Position numbers and translations under genes: made by a program. Source: Thermoflexia bacterium (GTDB taxonomy: Bacteria; Chloroflexota; Anaerolineae; B4-G1; SLSP01). Taken from it: a stretch of DNA of 5,601 nt. The first letter of the stretch is position 1. The number at the start of each line of letters is the position of its first letter. The stretch lies in contig JAUWHU010000006.1 of the NCBI GenBank assembly GCA_030605705.1, forward strand, positions 1 to 5,601. The letters are read 5' to 3'. Of the stretch, positions 1 through 4,576 are shown piece by piece. Under the pieces are notes generated by a model. The model did no database searches and was not told where the DNA came from. It saw nothing but the letters and a program-made list of their open reading frames with translations.

Positions 1-124
1 GGCCCTTGGGGCGGGCTTGCCGTCCGGCCCGGCGGGTTTCCTCCGGTGTGACGCCGACGCTCACCACCGCGTCAGTTTCGTTTAGCGTGACCCAGTGTCC
101 TGCGTAGGGGCTGTAGTCCGTCAT
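1..124 (-). CDS. N-terminal part of a small YAGxWV-type protein (DUF5678-like), cut by window edge
   Basis: Reading the minus strand from ATG at 124-122 gives 41 open codons to the window edge. The start MTDYSPYAGHWVTLNETDAV is followed by a T-P-E-E-T-R-R-A segment and a basic R-P-K-G stretch. The pattern of a YAG-x-W-V strand, a short V-x-V-G-V strand and then a helix beginning TPEE resembles the small DUF5678-type domain, which occurs alone or at the N-terminus of larger proteins in Chloroflexota and archaea. That match is from memory of the family, not a search. A strong Shine-Dalgarno (AAGGAG, 130-135) lies 5 nt before the ATG, which fixes the start. A palindromic element (141-251) is inserted directly upstream, so any promoter must lie beyond it or inside it. 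Function is unknown and the C-terminus is not visible. Confidence 0.65.
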   Translation of the reverse strand, partial: MTDYSPYAGHWVTLNETDAVVSVGVTPEETRRAGRQARPKG

Positions 125-140
125 ATACGCTCCTTAAAAC

Positions 141-251
141 GTATCTTTTCAAAAAGTGGGGGCGAGTAGCTGTGGCCGGTCTCCCGACCGAGCCACAGAC
201 GGGCACGGTCCGGAGACCGGCCCGAGCTACCCCGAATTATTGAGAAGATAC
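141..251. mobile_element. MITE-like palindromic element with 8-bp flanking direct repeat
   Basis: Left arm 141-190 and right arm 206-251 are imperfect inverted repeats around a 15-nt loop (191-205). The outer ends match 11 of 12 (GTATCTTTTCAA at 141-152 against the reverse complement of 240-251). The inner part matches 22 of 25 (166-190 against 206-230), including GGCCGGTCTCC. CTTAAAAC occurs directly outside both ends, at 133-140 and 252-259, as expected of a target-site duplication. The preceding C also matches, so the direct repeat could be counted as 9 bp. No transposase is encoded, so the element would be non-autonomous and moved in trans. It lies in the leader of the left gene. The duplicated bases carry the AAG half of the Shine-Dalgarno, so the insertion left that site intact. 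Confidence 0.7.
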
Positions 252-331
252 CTTAAAACAGTGGTGCGACGTACCCGCAGGCACGCCGCACGGTCAACCG
301 GAGAATTATGTCAGGGCAAACGTTTTTATCC

Positions 332-429
332 AGACCTCCGAGGTTTAGGTCGCGTATTGGTTTTGAAAACGTGTCTCGTACCGCCAGAGAACCTTCGGAA
401 AGGCACTGTTTTGTAAACCTCGGAGGTCT
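332..429. repeat. Inverted pair of AGACCTCCGAGGTTT repeats downstream of efp
   Basis: AGACCTCCGAGGTTT lies at 332-346 and its exact reverse complement at 415-429, with 68 nt between. The same 15-mer forms a tight hairpin at 5530-5562. Each arm has an internal near-palindrome (ACCTC-C-GAGGT). A weaker, possibly decayed, half copy is at 390-403 (AACCTTCGGAAAGG). The element begins 5 nt past the efp stop codon, so on the efp transcript it could form a long-range stem and contribute to termination. No T-run is present to support classical intrinsic termination. Confidence 0.65.
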
Positions 430-434
430 ACCAG

Positions 435-992
435 TTACGCCCGGGTGATATAATCTCCACTGCGCGTGTCCACGCGGATTACATCTCCGATTTTGACAAA
501 GAGCGGTACCTGAACCTGGAGGCCGGTCTCGCAAGTGACGGTTTTGTTCACGCCCGTTGCGGTATCCCCGGCGACGGCCAGCTCTGCATCCGTGATCTCC
601 AACTCCATGATAGTGGGAAGTTCAACGTCGAGAGCCTCAGTCCCCAACAGGACAATGGTCAGTTCCATTCCTTCTTTGAGATAACCGGCCTTTTCCTCTA
701 TCATCTGCGTGCTGAGGCTGAGCTGGTCATAGGTTTCGGTGTCCATGAAATAGAAGAATTCACTATCGTTGTAAAGATACTGCATCCCACGGCGCTCGAC
801 GTCGGCCTCTTCGAAGCGTTCGCCGGAGAGGAAGTTGCGCGGAATAATTGAGCCGCTGCGTAGATCGCGGATCTTGGTGCGGATAATGGCGTTGCCCCGG
901 CCGGGCTTGTAGTGTTGGTATTCTATGACCTGGTATAGTTTTCCATCTAAGATGAAGGTGGTTCCCTTGCGAAGTTCGTTAGCGTTGAGCAT
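435..992 (-). CDS. efp: Translation elongation factor P (EF-P)
   Basis: EF-P binds between the ribosomal P and E sites and relieves stalling at polyproline stretches. The 185-aa product has the usual length and three-domain order: an N-terminal KOW-like domain (about 3-62), a central OB domain (about 67-125) and a C-terminal OB domain (about 128-185). The C-terminal domain contains QVQVPLFVKIGDVIRVDTRS and ends GDYITRA, the hallmark end of bacterial EF-P. The tip loop of domain I reads K29-P-G-R32-G-N. The residue that is lysine (K34) in E. coli is arginine here, so the EpmA beta-lysylation target is missing. ATG at 992-990 is preceded by AAGGAG (1000-1005) with 7-nt spacing and by a near-consensus promoter at 1038-1065. 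It therefore appears to be transcribed alone. The repeat pair at 332-429 follows its stop. Confidence 0.97.
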   Translation of the reverse strand: MLNANELRKGTTFILDGKLYQVIEYQHYKPGRGNAIIRTKIRDLRSGSIIPRNFLSGERFEEADVERRGMQYLYNDSEFFYFMDTETYDQLSLSTQMIEEKAGYLKEGMELTIVLLGTEALDVELPTIMELEITDAELAVAGDTATGVNKTVTCETGLQVQVPLFVKIGDVIRVDTRSGDYITRA

Positions 993-1037
993 ACTCTTTC
1001 TCCTTAATTGTGCGGTGTTCCAATGATAACGACTTGT

Positions 1038-1065
1038 ATTATACTTTTTCGGGAAGGGGCGTCAA
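1038..1065 (-). promoter_or_regulatory. Sigma-70-type promoter of efp
   Basis: On the minus strand TTGACG (1060-1065) and TATAAT (1038-1043) are separated by 16 bp. Transcription would start near 1031, giving a leader of about 39 nt before the efp ATG. The position in the 108-bp gap between YhhN and efp, with the correct orientation, supports independent expression of efp. Confidence 0.8.
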
Positions 1066-1084
1066 GATTTGCCGAAGTGTGCTT

Positions 1085-1104
1085 GTGAGCCGTGGCTCGC
1101 TCAC
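1085..1104. other. Short inverted repeat over the YhhN stop codon
   Basis: GTGAGC (1085-1090) pairs with GCTCAC (1099-1104), and GAGCC/GGCTC pair alternatively inside. It overlaps the stop codon of the YhhN gene. No T-run follows on the minus strand, so a terminator role is weakly supported. Confidence 0.3.
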
Positions 1105-1766
1105 TCTGGGAGAGCTATAGATGCCGCCAGCGCGAGCTGTCCCAGGTGATAGGTGACTCGAATCAGAACGTGGAGCGTGTCTGAAGGCGCGACGATTCGT
1201 CGCCAGGCCAACATGGCGTCGGAGGCGCAGAAGAGGCAGGCTCCTGTGATGACACAGCCTTGTCGCAGAGCCGTCCACTCCGGGCGGAAGATGGTGCTCC
1301 AGGCCGAGAAGAGCATCAGGCTGAGTACCAGGTCGTAGAGCAGCAGAGGAATAAGCGATTTGGAGAAATGTGAGGATTGGCGCTTGAAATTGTAGAGATA
1401 CAGGCTGTCAAGGCCGGCGATGGGAAGCAACAGCAGCGGCGCGGGCCACGGCGGAAGGGTCGGATTCAGCCCGCCGATGTAGCAGAGGTGGGCCAGGAAG
1501 AAGGCCGCTCCGCCCATCATGAAGTAGCGGCTATCGGAAAACATCAAGAGGACATCGCCGATCAGCGAGAGGGCGAGACCCGGCAGGAAGAAGCGCGCCT
1601 GCCACGCATCGTGGGGACCGAGAGTGAACAGCCAGGCGGCGACTAAGATAGCGGCCTGCGTCGCCGGCTTGAGCGCGAAGTCCCAGCGCCGCTTGTGCCG
1701 GGCGACGACGAGCCAATCGCTCACGGCGAGGAGCAGCGCGATGCCTAAAGCTGGGTATCCGTTCAT
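1101..1766 (-). CDS. YhhN/TMEM86-family integral membrane protein (putative lysoplasmalogenase)
   Basis: The 221-aa product is very hydrophobic, with about seven to eight predicted membrane segments by eye, and matches the YhhN family in length and motifs. Visible family-type motifs are L-K33-P34 in the second segment, L-S-L-I-G-D71-V-L-L-M, an F-F-L-A-H93-L-C-Y segment, C-A-S-D183-A-M-L-A-W, and T-Y-H-L-G-Q (205-210) near the C-terminus. The acidic D71 and D183 and H93 are likely active-site residues by family analogy. Characterised members (TMEM86B, bacterial YhhN) hydrolyse the vinyl-ether bond of lysoplasmalogens. The substrate here is inferred. The start at 1766 is chosen over an in-frame ATG at 1865 because it has AGGAG (1774-1778) at 7 nt and overlaps the upstream stop as ATGA. 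The longer form adds 33 non-hydrophobic residues that lie inside the upstream gene. Confidence 0.85.
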   Translation of the reverse strand: MNGYPALGIALLLAVSDWLVVARHKRRWDFALKPATQAAILVAAWLFTLGPHDAWQARFFLPGLALSLIGDVLLMFSDSRYFMMGGAAFFLAHLCYIGGLNPTLPPWPAPLLLLPIAGLDSLYLYNFKRQSSHFSKSLIPLLLYDLVLSLMLFSAWSTIFRPEWTALRQGCVITGACLFCASDAMLAWRRIVAPSDTLHVLIRVTYHLGQLALAASIALPE

Positions 1767-2635
1767 AGAGGATCTCCTGTGGGGCGATGGTGGGATAGCA
1801 CTGTATCTACGCCTGGGAACGTGGTTTGCAGGAGCGTCTGGGCGTGGGAGCAATTGAGCGTGCAATTTAAGGGGCGGAGCAACCCGCTTTCCCGGCTGCG
1901 TGCTGCGATGATAGGCGTGGGATCAAGGCCGTGAAAACGTGCCAACCGCACGCCGAACTCGTAGCGGGAGAGTGTTTGCGCTCCGGCGATGTGCAGGATG
2001 CCGGTCACGCTCAGCGCGGCCAGTTTGACGATGGCGGCGGCTAAGGTCTCCACCCAGATCGGGCAGCGCAGCTCGTCAGTGAAGAGCCGGAGCGGATCGC
2101 CGTTTCTCAGACTCGTGATGATCCAGCGCGTTTGCCGGTCTATGTGGGGCCGCCAGCCGTAGATGAGGGAGGTGCGCACAATGAGCGACTCCGGCCCCGC
2201 TGCGGCGACTTCCGCTTCTGCCTGGGCTTTGCTGCGCCCGTAGTCGGTGAGGGGGTGGGGCGGGTCACTCTCGACGTAGTGGCCTTTCTCGCCGTCGAAG
2301 ACCACATCGGTGGAGAGGTGGAGCAGGCGCGCGCCGCAGCGCGCGGCGGCCTGGGCGATGTGCCGGGTGCCACGGACATTCACGCCCTCGAAATCGGCGT
2401 CAGGGCCGGGATGGACGGCTGCCGTGTGTACGATCACTCGCGGGCGGACGGCTTCCACCAGAGCCGTGACTGCAGCGGCATCTCTCAAATCCAGTCGCTG
2501 CCAGCGCACGTTCGCCGCTGTGCAGGGCCGGGTGAAGTAGGTCGCGTGAATCTGCCAGTAGGCGCGGGCCAGACGCGCGATCCAGTCGCCTAAATAACCG
2601 CTCCCGCCGGTGATTAACATGTTCGGTTTGGACAT
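1763..2635 (-). CDS. RmlD-like extended short-chain dehydrogenase/reductase (nucleotide-sugar reductase family)
   Basis: The 290-aa product is an extended SDR with an N-terminal Rossmann fold: T-G10-G-S-G13-Y-L-G16 binds the dinucleotide phosphates. The acidic D49-L-R pattern, H70-T-A-A, the catalytic-region strand L-S108-T109-D-V-V-F-D-G and the Y132-G-R-S-K136 pair follow in normal order. S-T-D-V-V-F-D-G is typical of the RmlD_sub_bind family, which includes dTDP-4-dehydrorhamnose reductase (NAD(P)H-dependent last step of dTDP-L-rhamnose synthesis) and the MAT2B-like proteins. No rmlA, rmlB or rmlC neighbour is visible, so the rhamnose assignment is not secure and I give no gene symbol. ATG at 2635-2633 has AAGGAG (2641-2646) 5 nt upstream. 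An alternative start at Met6 has no Shine-Dalgarno. The stop overlaps the YhhN start by ATGA, which implies translational coupling. Confidence 0.88.
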   Translation of the reverse strand: MSKPNMLITGGSGYLGDWIARLARAYWQIHATYFTRPCTAANVRWQRLDLRDAAAVTALVEAVRPRVIVHTAAVHPGPDADFEGVNVRGTRHIAQAAARCGARLLHLSTDVVFDGEKGHYVESDPPHPLTDYGRSKAQAEAEVAAAGPESLIVRTSLIYGWRPHIDRQTRWIITSLRNGDPLRLFTDELRCPIWVETLAAAIVKLAALSVTGILHIAGAQTLSRYEFGVRLARFHGLDPTPIIAARSRESGLLRPLNCTLNCSHAQTLLQTTFPGVDTVLSHHRPTGDPL

Positions 2636-2679
2636 GGAGGCTCCTTGACAGAGAGATAGAGAGTGAGCGCCGCTTGTTC

Positions 2680-2688
2680 AGTATACCA
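2680..2688 (-). promoter_or_regulatory. Candidate extended -10 promoter of the reductase/YhhN operon
   Basis: The minus strand reads TGG-TATACT (TATACT is the complement of 2680-2685), an extended -10 form. No good -35 hexamer is present at 16-18 bp, which fits extended -10 use. Transcription would start near 2673, about 38 nt before the reductase ATG. Confidence 0.5.
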
Positions 2689-2713
2689 CACCTGATTTGA
2701 TGCAGAAGTGAGA

Positions 2714-2742
2714 TTGCACCCTTTCTCCATTTATAGTATAAT
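2714..2742 (+). promoter_or_regulatory. Distal promoter of the toxin-antitoxin-like pair
   Basis: TTGCAC (2714-2719) and TATAAT (2737-2742) are separated by 17 bp. Transcription from here would give a leader of about 105 nt before the 107-aa gene. It lies in the AT-rich divergent region. Confidence 0.55.
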
Positions 2743-2776
2743 TGTTGTTGGGCGGCGGAAGAACAGCGTAGCCCCA

Positions 2777-2805
2777 TTGACCACATGCGATATTCCGTGT
2801 ACAAT
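2777..2805 (+). promoter_or_regulatory. Proximal promoter of the toxin-antitoxin-like pair
   Basis: TTGACC (2777-2782) and TACAAT (2800-2805) are separated by exactly 17 bp. The predicted start near 2812 gives a 43-nt leader. This is the better placed of two tandem plus-strand promoters. Confidence 0.65.
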
Positions 2806-2854
2806 TACTTCATAACAAAAGTCAGGCGTCATTCGACGTAAAGCGAAAATATCA

Positions 2855-3178
2855 ATGGGGAAATGGACAGTTCAAGATCGTAATGGCAATGCCATCTACT
2901 GCACAGAAGAACGCTGGCAACATATCTTGGAATCACGACCTGAGCTAGAACCACTCCTCAATAGATTTCTCGAAACAGTACGCACAGGGCGGCGCAAGCA
3001 AGACCCACTAATTCCTAACGAGTATCGGTATTACAAACGCTTCGATGAATTGTTGCCGGAAAACAACCACTTAGTTGTCATCGTAATCTTCAAAACACAG
3101 CTTGATGAACACAGCGAGTATGTCCCCAACAATTTCGTGGTGACCGGGTGGGCCAAGTATATTCGGCCAAAAAGGTGA
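2855..3178 (+). CDS. Small protein with RelE/BECR nuclease-like layout; candidate toxin of a two-gene pair
   Basis: The 107-aa product starts MGKWTVQDRNGNAIYCTEER and continues W21-Q-H23-I-L-E-S-R28-P-E. It then has a T-V-R-T-G-R-R-K-Q-D stretch (41-50), an aromatic Y57-R-Y-Y-K-R-F segment, a strand L-V-V-I-V-I-F-K (73-80) and an end N-N-F-V-V-T-G-W (92-99). The ordered HI-x3-RPE helix, basic segment and final beta strands resemble small phage/plasmid nuclease-like proteins of the barnase-EndoU-colicin-RelE type. I have seen this kind of protein next to DUF2283 genes, but I cannot name its family with certainty. No clear Shine-Dalgarno precedes the ATG. The gene stops 4 nt before the next start. 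Its base composition is lower in GC than the surrounding genes. Toxin activity is inference; a non-toxic conserved protein is equally possible. Confidence 0.75.
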   Translation: MGKWTVQDRNGNAIYCTEERWQHILESRPELEPLLNRFLETVRTGRRKQDPLIPNEYRYYKRFDELLPENNHLVVIVIFKTQLDEHSEYVPNNFVVTGWAKYIRPKR

Positions 3179-3182
3179 GTCA

Positions 3183-3599
3183 ATGGATAAAACCAAATTT
3201 CACGAGACAAAGACGACCGCGAGTGATGGTACACCAGTGCGTTTCGTCTACGACCAGGAAGCTGATATTCTGGAAATCTTCTTTGGGGAGAACGAATCTG
3301 CTACAGGTGTCGAGCTAACCGATTACATCATTTTACGTCTCAATAAGCAAACACGCCGTGCTGTTAGTTTAATGTTACTTCACTTTTCCATTCTAACAGA
3401 ACGCACTGGGTATGGGCCACGTAGCTATCCTTTGAGCAAGTTAGATGAAGTATCAGAAGATTTGAGAGAGTTAGTCCTTCACTTGGTAACTTCAATGCCT
3501 GTCAGCCAGTTCGTGAAGCTATCACATTTTCAGGCATCACCGATGGAGCAGATCCCCTTTACCTACGTGGAATCACAGCCAGCGATGGCTATGATTTGA
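3183..3599 (+). CDS. DUF2283-like protein, candidate antitoxin/partner of the upstream gene
   Basis: The 138-aa product carries, at about residues 19-71, the DUF2283 pattern V-R-F-V-Y23-D24-x-E-A-D28-I-L-E-I-F-F, then an acidic turn, then strands Y-I-I-L-R-L and A-V-S-L-M-L-L-H-F-S-I-L. DUF2283 proteins are normally about 50-80 aa. This one has an extra C-terminal part (73-138) with a helix D-L-R-E-L-V-L-H-L-V that I do not recognise. It starts 4 nt after the upstream stop, with an AAGGTG Shine-Dalgarno-like sequence (3172-3177) inside the upstream gene, so the two are almost certainly co-transcribed and coupled. DUF2283 function is not established. The gene order suggests a partner or antitoxin role, which is inference. 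Confidence 0.8.
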   Translation: MDKTKFHETKTTASDGTPVRFVYDQEADILEIFFGENESATGVELTDYIILRLNKQTRRAVSLMLLHFSILTERTGYGPRSYPLSKLDEVSEDLRELVLHLVTSMPVSQFVKLSHFQASPMEQIPFTYVESQPAMAMI

Positions 3600-3640
3600 T
3601 ACTTCATCGCTAAAGTCGTGGGGTGCCGCCCACCGGTGAG

Positions 3641-3745
3641 TTGCACCTGACCGCGCTACGCGCGTGCAAATCGGCGGCCAAACCCGCATTGTGGTTAGCT
3701 TTCTAGCGACGGCACTCGTGCGGCAGGTGAGCGCGGACGTTAGTT
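3641..3745. repeat. Long imperfect hairpin resembling a cassette-end (attC-like) element
   Basis: CACCTG-a-CCGC (3644-3654) pairs with GCGGCAGGTG (3720-3729) with one bulged base. Further in, GTGC (3664-3667) pairs with GCAC (3712-3715). The element ends GGACGTTAG (3735-3743). Such stem-loops of about 100 nt ending in GTTA(G), lying behind small genes, resemble integron cassette ends. The left outer motif (RYYYAAC) is absent and the right one (GTTAGTT) does not fit GTTRRRY fully, so if it is attC it is decayed. It may instead be a chromosomal REP-like element. Confidence 0.45.
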
Positions 3746-3781
3746 TATGCTGTGAGTCAGCTGTTCGTTCAAAGCTAGGCC

Positions 3782-3848
3782 GTGGCCGGTCTCAGCGTAG
3801 TTTTCTCAGAACGAGCGACCGTGCCCCCCAGGCAAGATACGTATCTTG
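3782..3848. repeat. Rearranged relative of the MITE-like element at 141-251
   Basis: GTGGCCGGTCTC (3782-3793) is identical to 172-183. GACCGTGCCC (3817-3826) is identical to the complement of 201-210, and it follows GGCCGGTCTC in the same order as on the minus strand of the first element, with extra bases between. The stretch ends in CAAGATAC-GTATCTTG (3833-3848), which looks like the two terminal 7-mers of that element (AAGATAC and GTATCTT) placed end to end. Confidence 0.45.
3833..3848. promoter_or_regulatory. Perfect 16-bp palindrome upstream of the LysM gene; possible operator
   Basis: CAAGATACGTATCTTG is its own reverse complement and lies 27 nt before the LysM lipoprotein ATG. It could bind a dimeric regulator, or simply be a leftover of the repeat described at 3782-3848. 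No well-formed sigma-70 promoter is visible next to it. Confidence 0.35.
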
Positions 3849-3875
3849 ATTTCGAGTTAAGAAAGGAGTAGCCTG

Positions 3876-4538
3876 ATGACCCGTAATAAATCGTTCCTCT
3901 TGTTTGTGTTAGTGTTTCTGATGGCGGCTTTCCCGCTATCGGCCTGTAATCGTTCCTCGGCAGCTGAGGTGGAGGACTTGGATGCGTTGATGAGTGAGGC
4001 CGCGGCCAGTACTGCCGAAACTGTCGCCCCTACGGAGGAGACGGTAGAGCCTACCGAGGCGGTGACGGAAGCTCCCACCGAGGAGCCAACGATAGCCCCC
4101 ACCGAGGAGCCAACGATAGCTCCCACTGAAGAGCCAACCACAGAACCTACTCTGGCTCCCACCGAGGAACCGACGGCGCAGCCGGAGGTCATTGCCGGCC
4201 CACAGCAGCACGTCGTCCAGCCTGGCGAGAACCTCTTTCGCATTGCCTTGAATCACGGCGTGACCGTCGAGGCACTGGCGCAAGCCAACGGCATCACCAA
4301 TCCGGCGTTTATCTACGTGGGACAGGTGTTGATCATCCCTGGGGGCGGGACTCCGGTGACGCCGCCTCAGCCACAGCCGGGGCATGGCGAGACCGTCCAC
4401 GTGGTTCAGCCGGGGGAGAATCTTTTCCGTATCGCGCTGAAGTATAACCTTGACTACTTCTATCTGGCGCAGTACAACAACATCGCTAATCCTGCAGCTA
4501 TTTACGCGGGCCAGCAGATCAGAATCCCTTTGCAGTGA
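3876..4538 (+). CDS. Lipoprotein with Pro/Thr/Glu repeat spacer and two LysM domains
   Basis: The 220-aa product begins with a lipoprotein signal: basic T-R-N-K, a hydrophobic core (6-20) and the lipobox L21-S-A-C24, so it should be diacylated on Cys24 and anchored outside the membrane. Residues about 50-103 form a rigid, acidic spacer built of A-P-T-E-E-P-T repeats. LysM 1 spans about 112-155 and LysM 2 about 174-218. Both contain H-V-V-Q-P-G-E-N-L-F-R-I-A-L and end in an I-I/R-I-P strand, and they are joined by a Gly/Pro linker. LysM domains bind N-acetylglucosamine-containing glycans such as peptidoglycan. No catalytic domain is present, so a glycan-binding, structural or adaptor role is inferred. 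ATG at 3876 has AAAGGAG (3862-3868) 7 nt upstream. Nothing links it functionally to its neighbours. Confidence 0.92.
   Translation: MTRNKSFLLFVLVFLMAAFPLSACNRSSAAEVEDLDALMSEAAASTAETVAPTEETVEPTEAVTEAPTEEPTIAPTEEPTIAPTEEPTTEPTLAPTEEPTAQPEVIAGPQQHVVQPGENLFRIALNHGVTVEALAQANGITNPAFIYVGQVLIIPGGGTPVTPPQPQPGHGETVHVVQPGENLFRIALKYNLDYFYLAQYNNIANPAAIYAGQQIRIPLQ
4071..4178 (+). repeat. 24-bp tandem repeats coding for the APTEEPT spacer
   Basis: Four 24-bp units (4071-4094, 4095-4118, 4119-4142, 4155-4178) encode variants of A-P-T-E-E-P-T-x. The fourth is separated from the third by a 12-bp half unit (4143-4154). Units 1 and 2 differ at one base, so the array probably expands and contracts in frame by 8 residues. 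Confidence 0.9.
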
Positions 4539-4576
4539 TCGTGACCGGATTTTCGACCTGTGCAGTTAGCAGAGTA

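Larger units (their letters stand above)
125..434. other. 310-bp intergenic region filled with palindromic repeats
   Basis: I see no convincing gene here. Open frames on both strands read through inverted repeats and give low-complexity Arg/Pro-rich products. The region holds the Shine-Dalgarno of the left gene, a MITE-like palindrome with flanking direct repeats, and two opposed copies of the AGACCTCCGAGGTTT repeat next to the efp stop codon. On the minus strand a TTGACC hexamer (RC of 289-294) could be a -35 for the left gene, but no good -10 follows at the right spacing. Confidence 0.7.

Noticed and set aside
156..416. 86-codon plus-strand open frame in the left intergenic region
   Set aside because: It reads straight through the MITE-like palindrome and one AGACCTCCGAGGTTT copy, has no Shine-Dalgarno and gives an Arg-rich product.
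253..534. 93-codon minus-strand open frame overlapping the end of efp
   Set aside because: It starts inside efp in another frame and runs through both repeat copies; efp is certain, so this is a shadow.
1767..1865. Upstream ATG extension of the YhhN gene by 33 residues
   Set aside because: The extension is basic and proline-rich, lies inside the reductase gene, and the internal ATG has a good Shine-Dalgarno plus ATGA overlap.
2132..2593. 153-codon plus-strand open frame opposite the reductase gene
   Set aside because: A GC-rich antisense shadow of a clear Rossmann-fold gene; its product shows no domain-like features.
1763..2635. Firm assignment of the reductase as rmlD in a rhamnose cluster
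   Set aside because: Motifs fit the RmlD family, but no rmlA/B/C neighbours are present and this family includes other functions.
3664..3849. 61-codon plus-strand frame between the DUF2283 and LysM genes
   Set aside because: It runs through the hairpin at 3641-3745 and the repeat at 3782-3848, has no ribosome site and no recognisable sequence.
3600..3875. Possible tRNA or other structured RNA gene in the hairpin-rich gap
   Set aside because: No acceptor stem/T-loop pattern (such as GGTTCRANTCC) can be found on either strand.
4071..4178. Short regularly repeated units as a CRISPR array
   Set aside because: Units are 24 bp, contiguous, in frame and code for a peptide spacer; there are no unique spacers or cas genes.
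3936..4400. Long minus-strand frames opposite the LysM gene with Gly/Ser/Val repeats
   Set aside because: They are mirror images of the Pro/Thr/Glu tandem repeat; the plus frame has a signal peptide, lipobox and two LysM domains.
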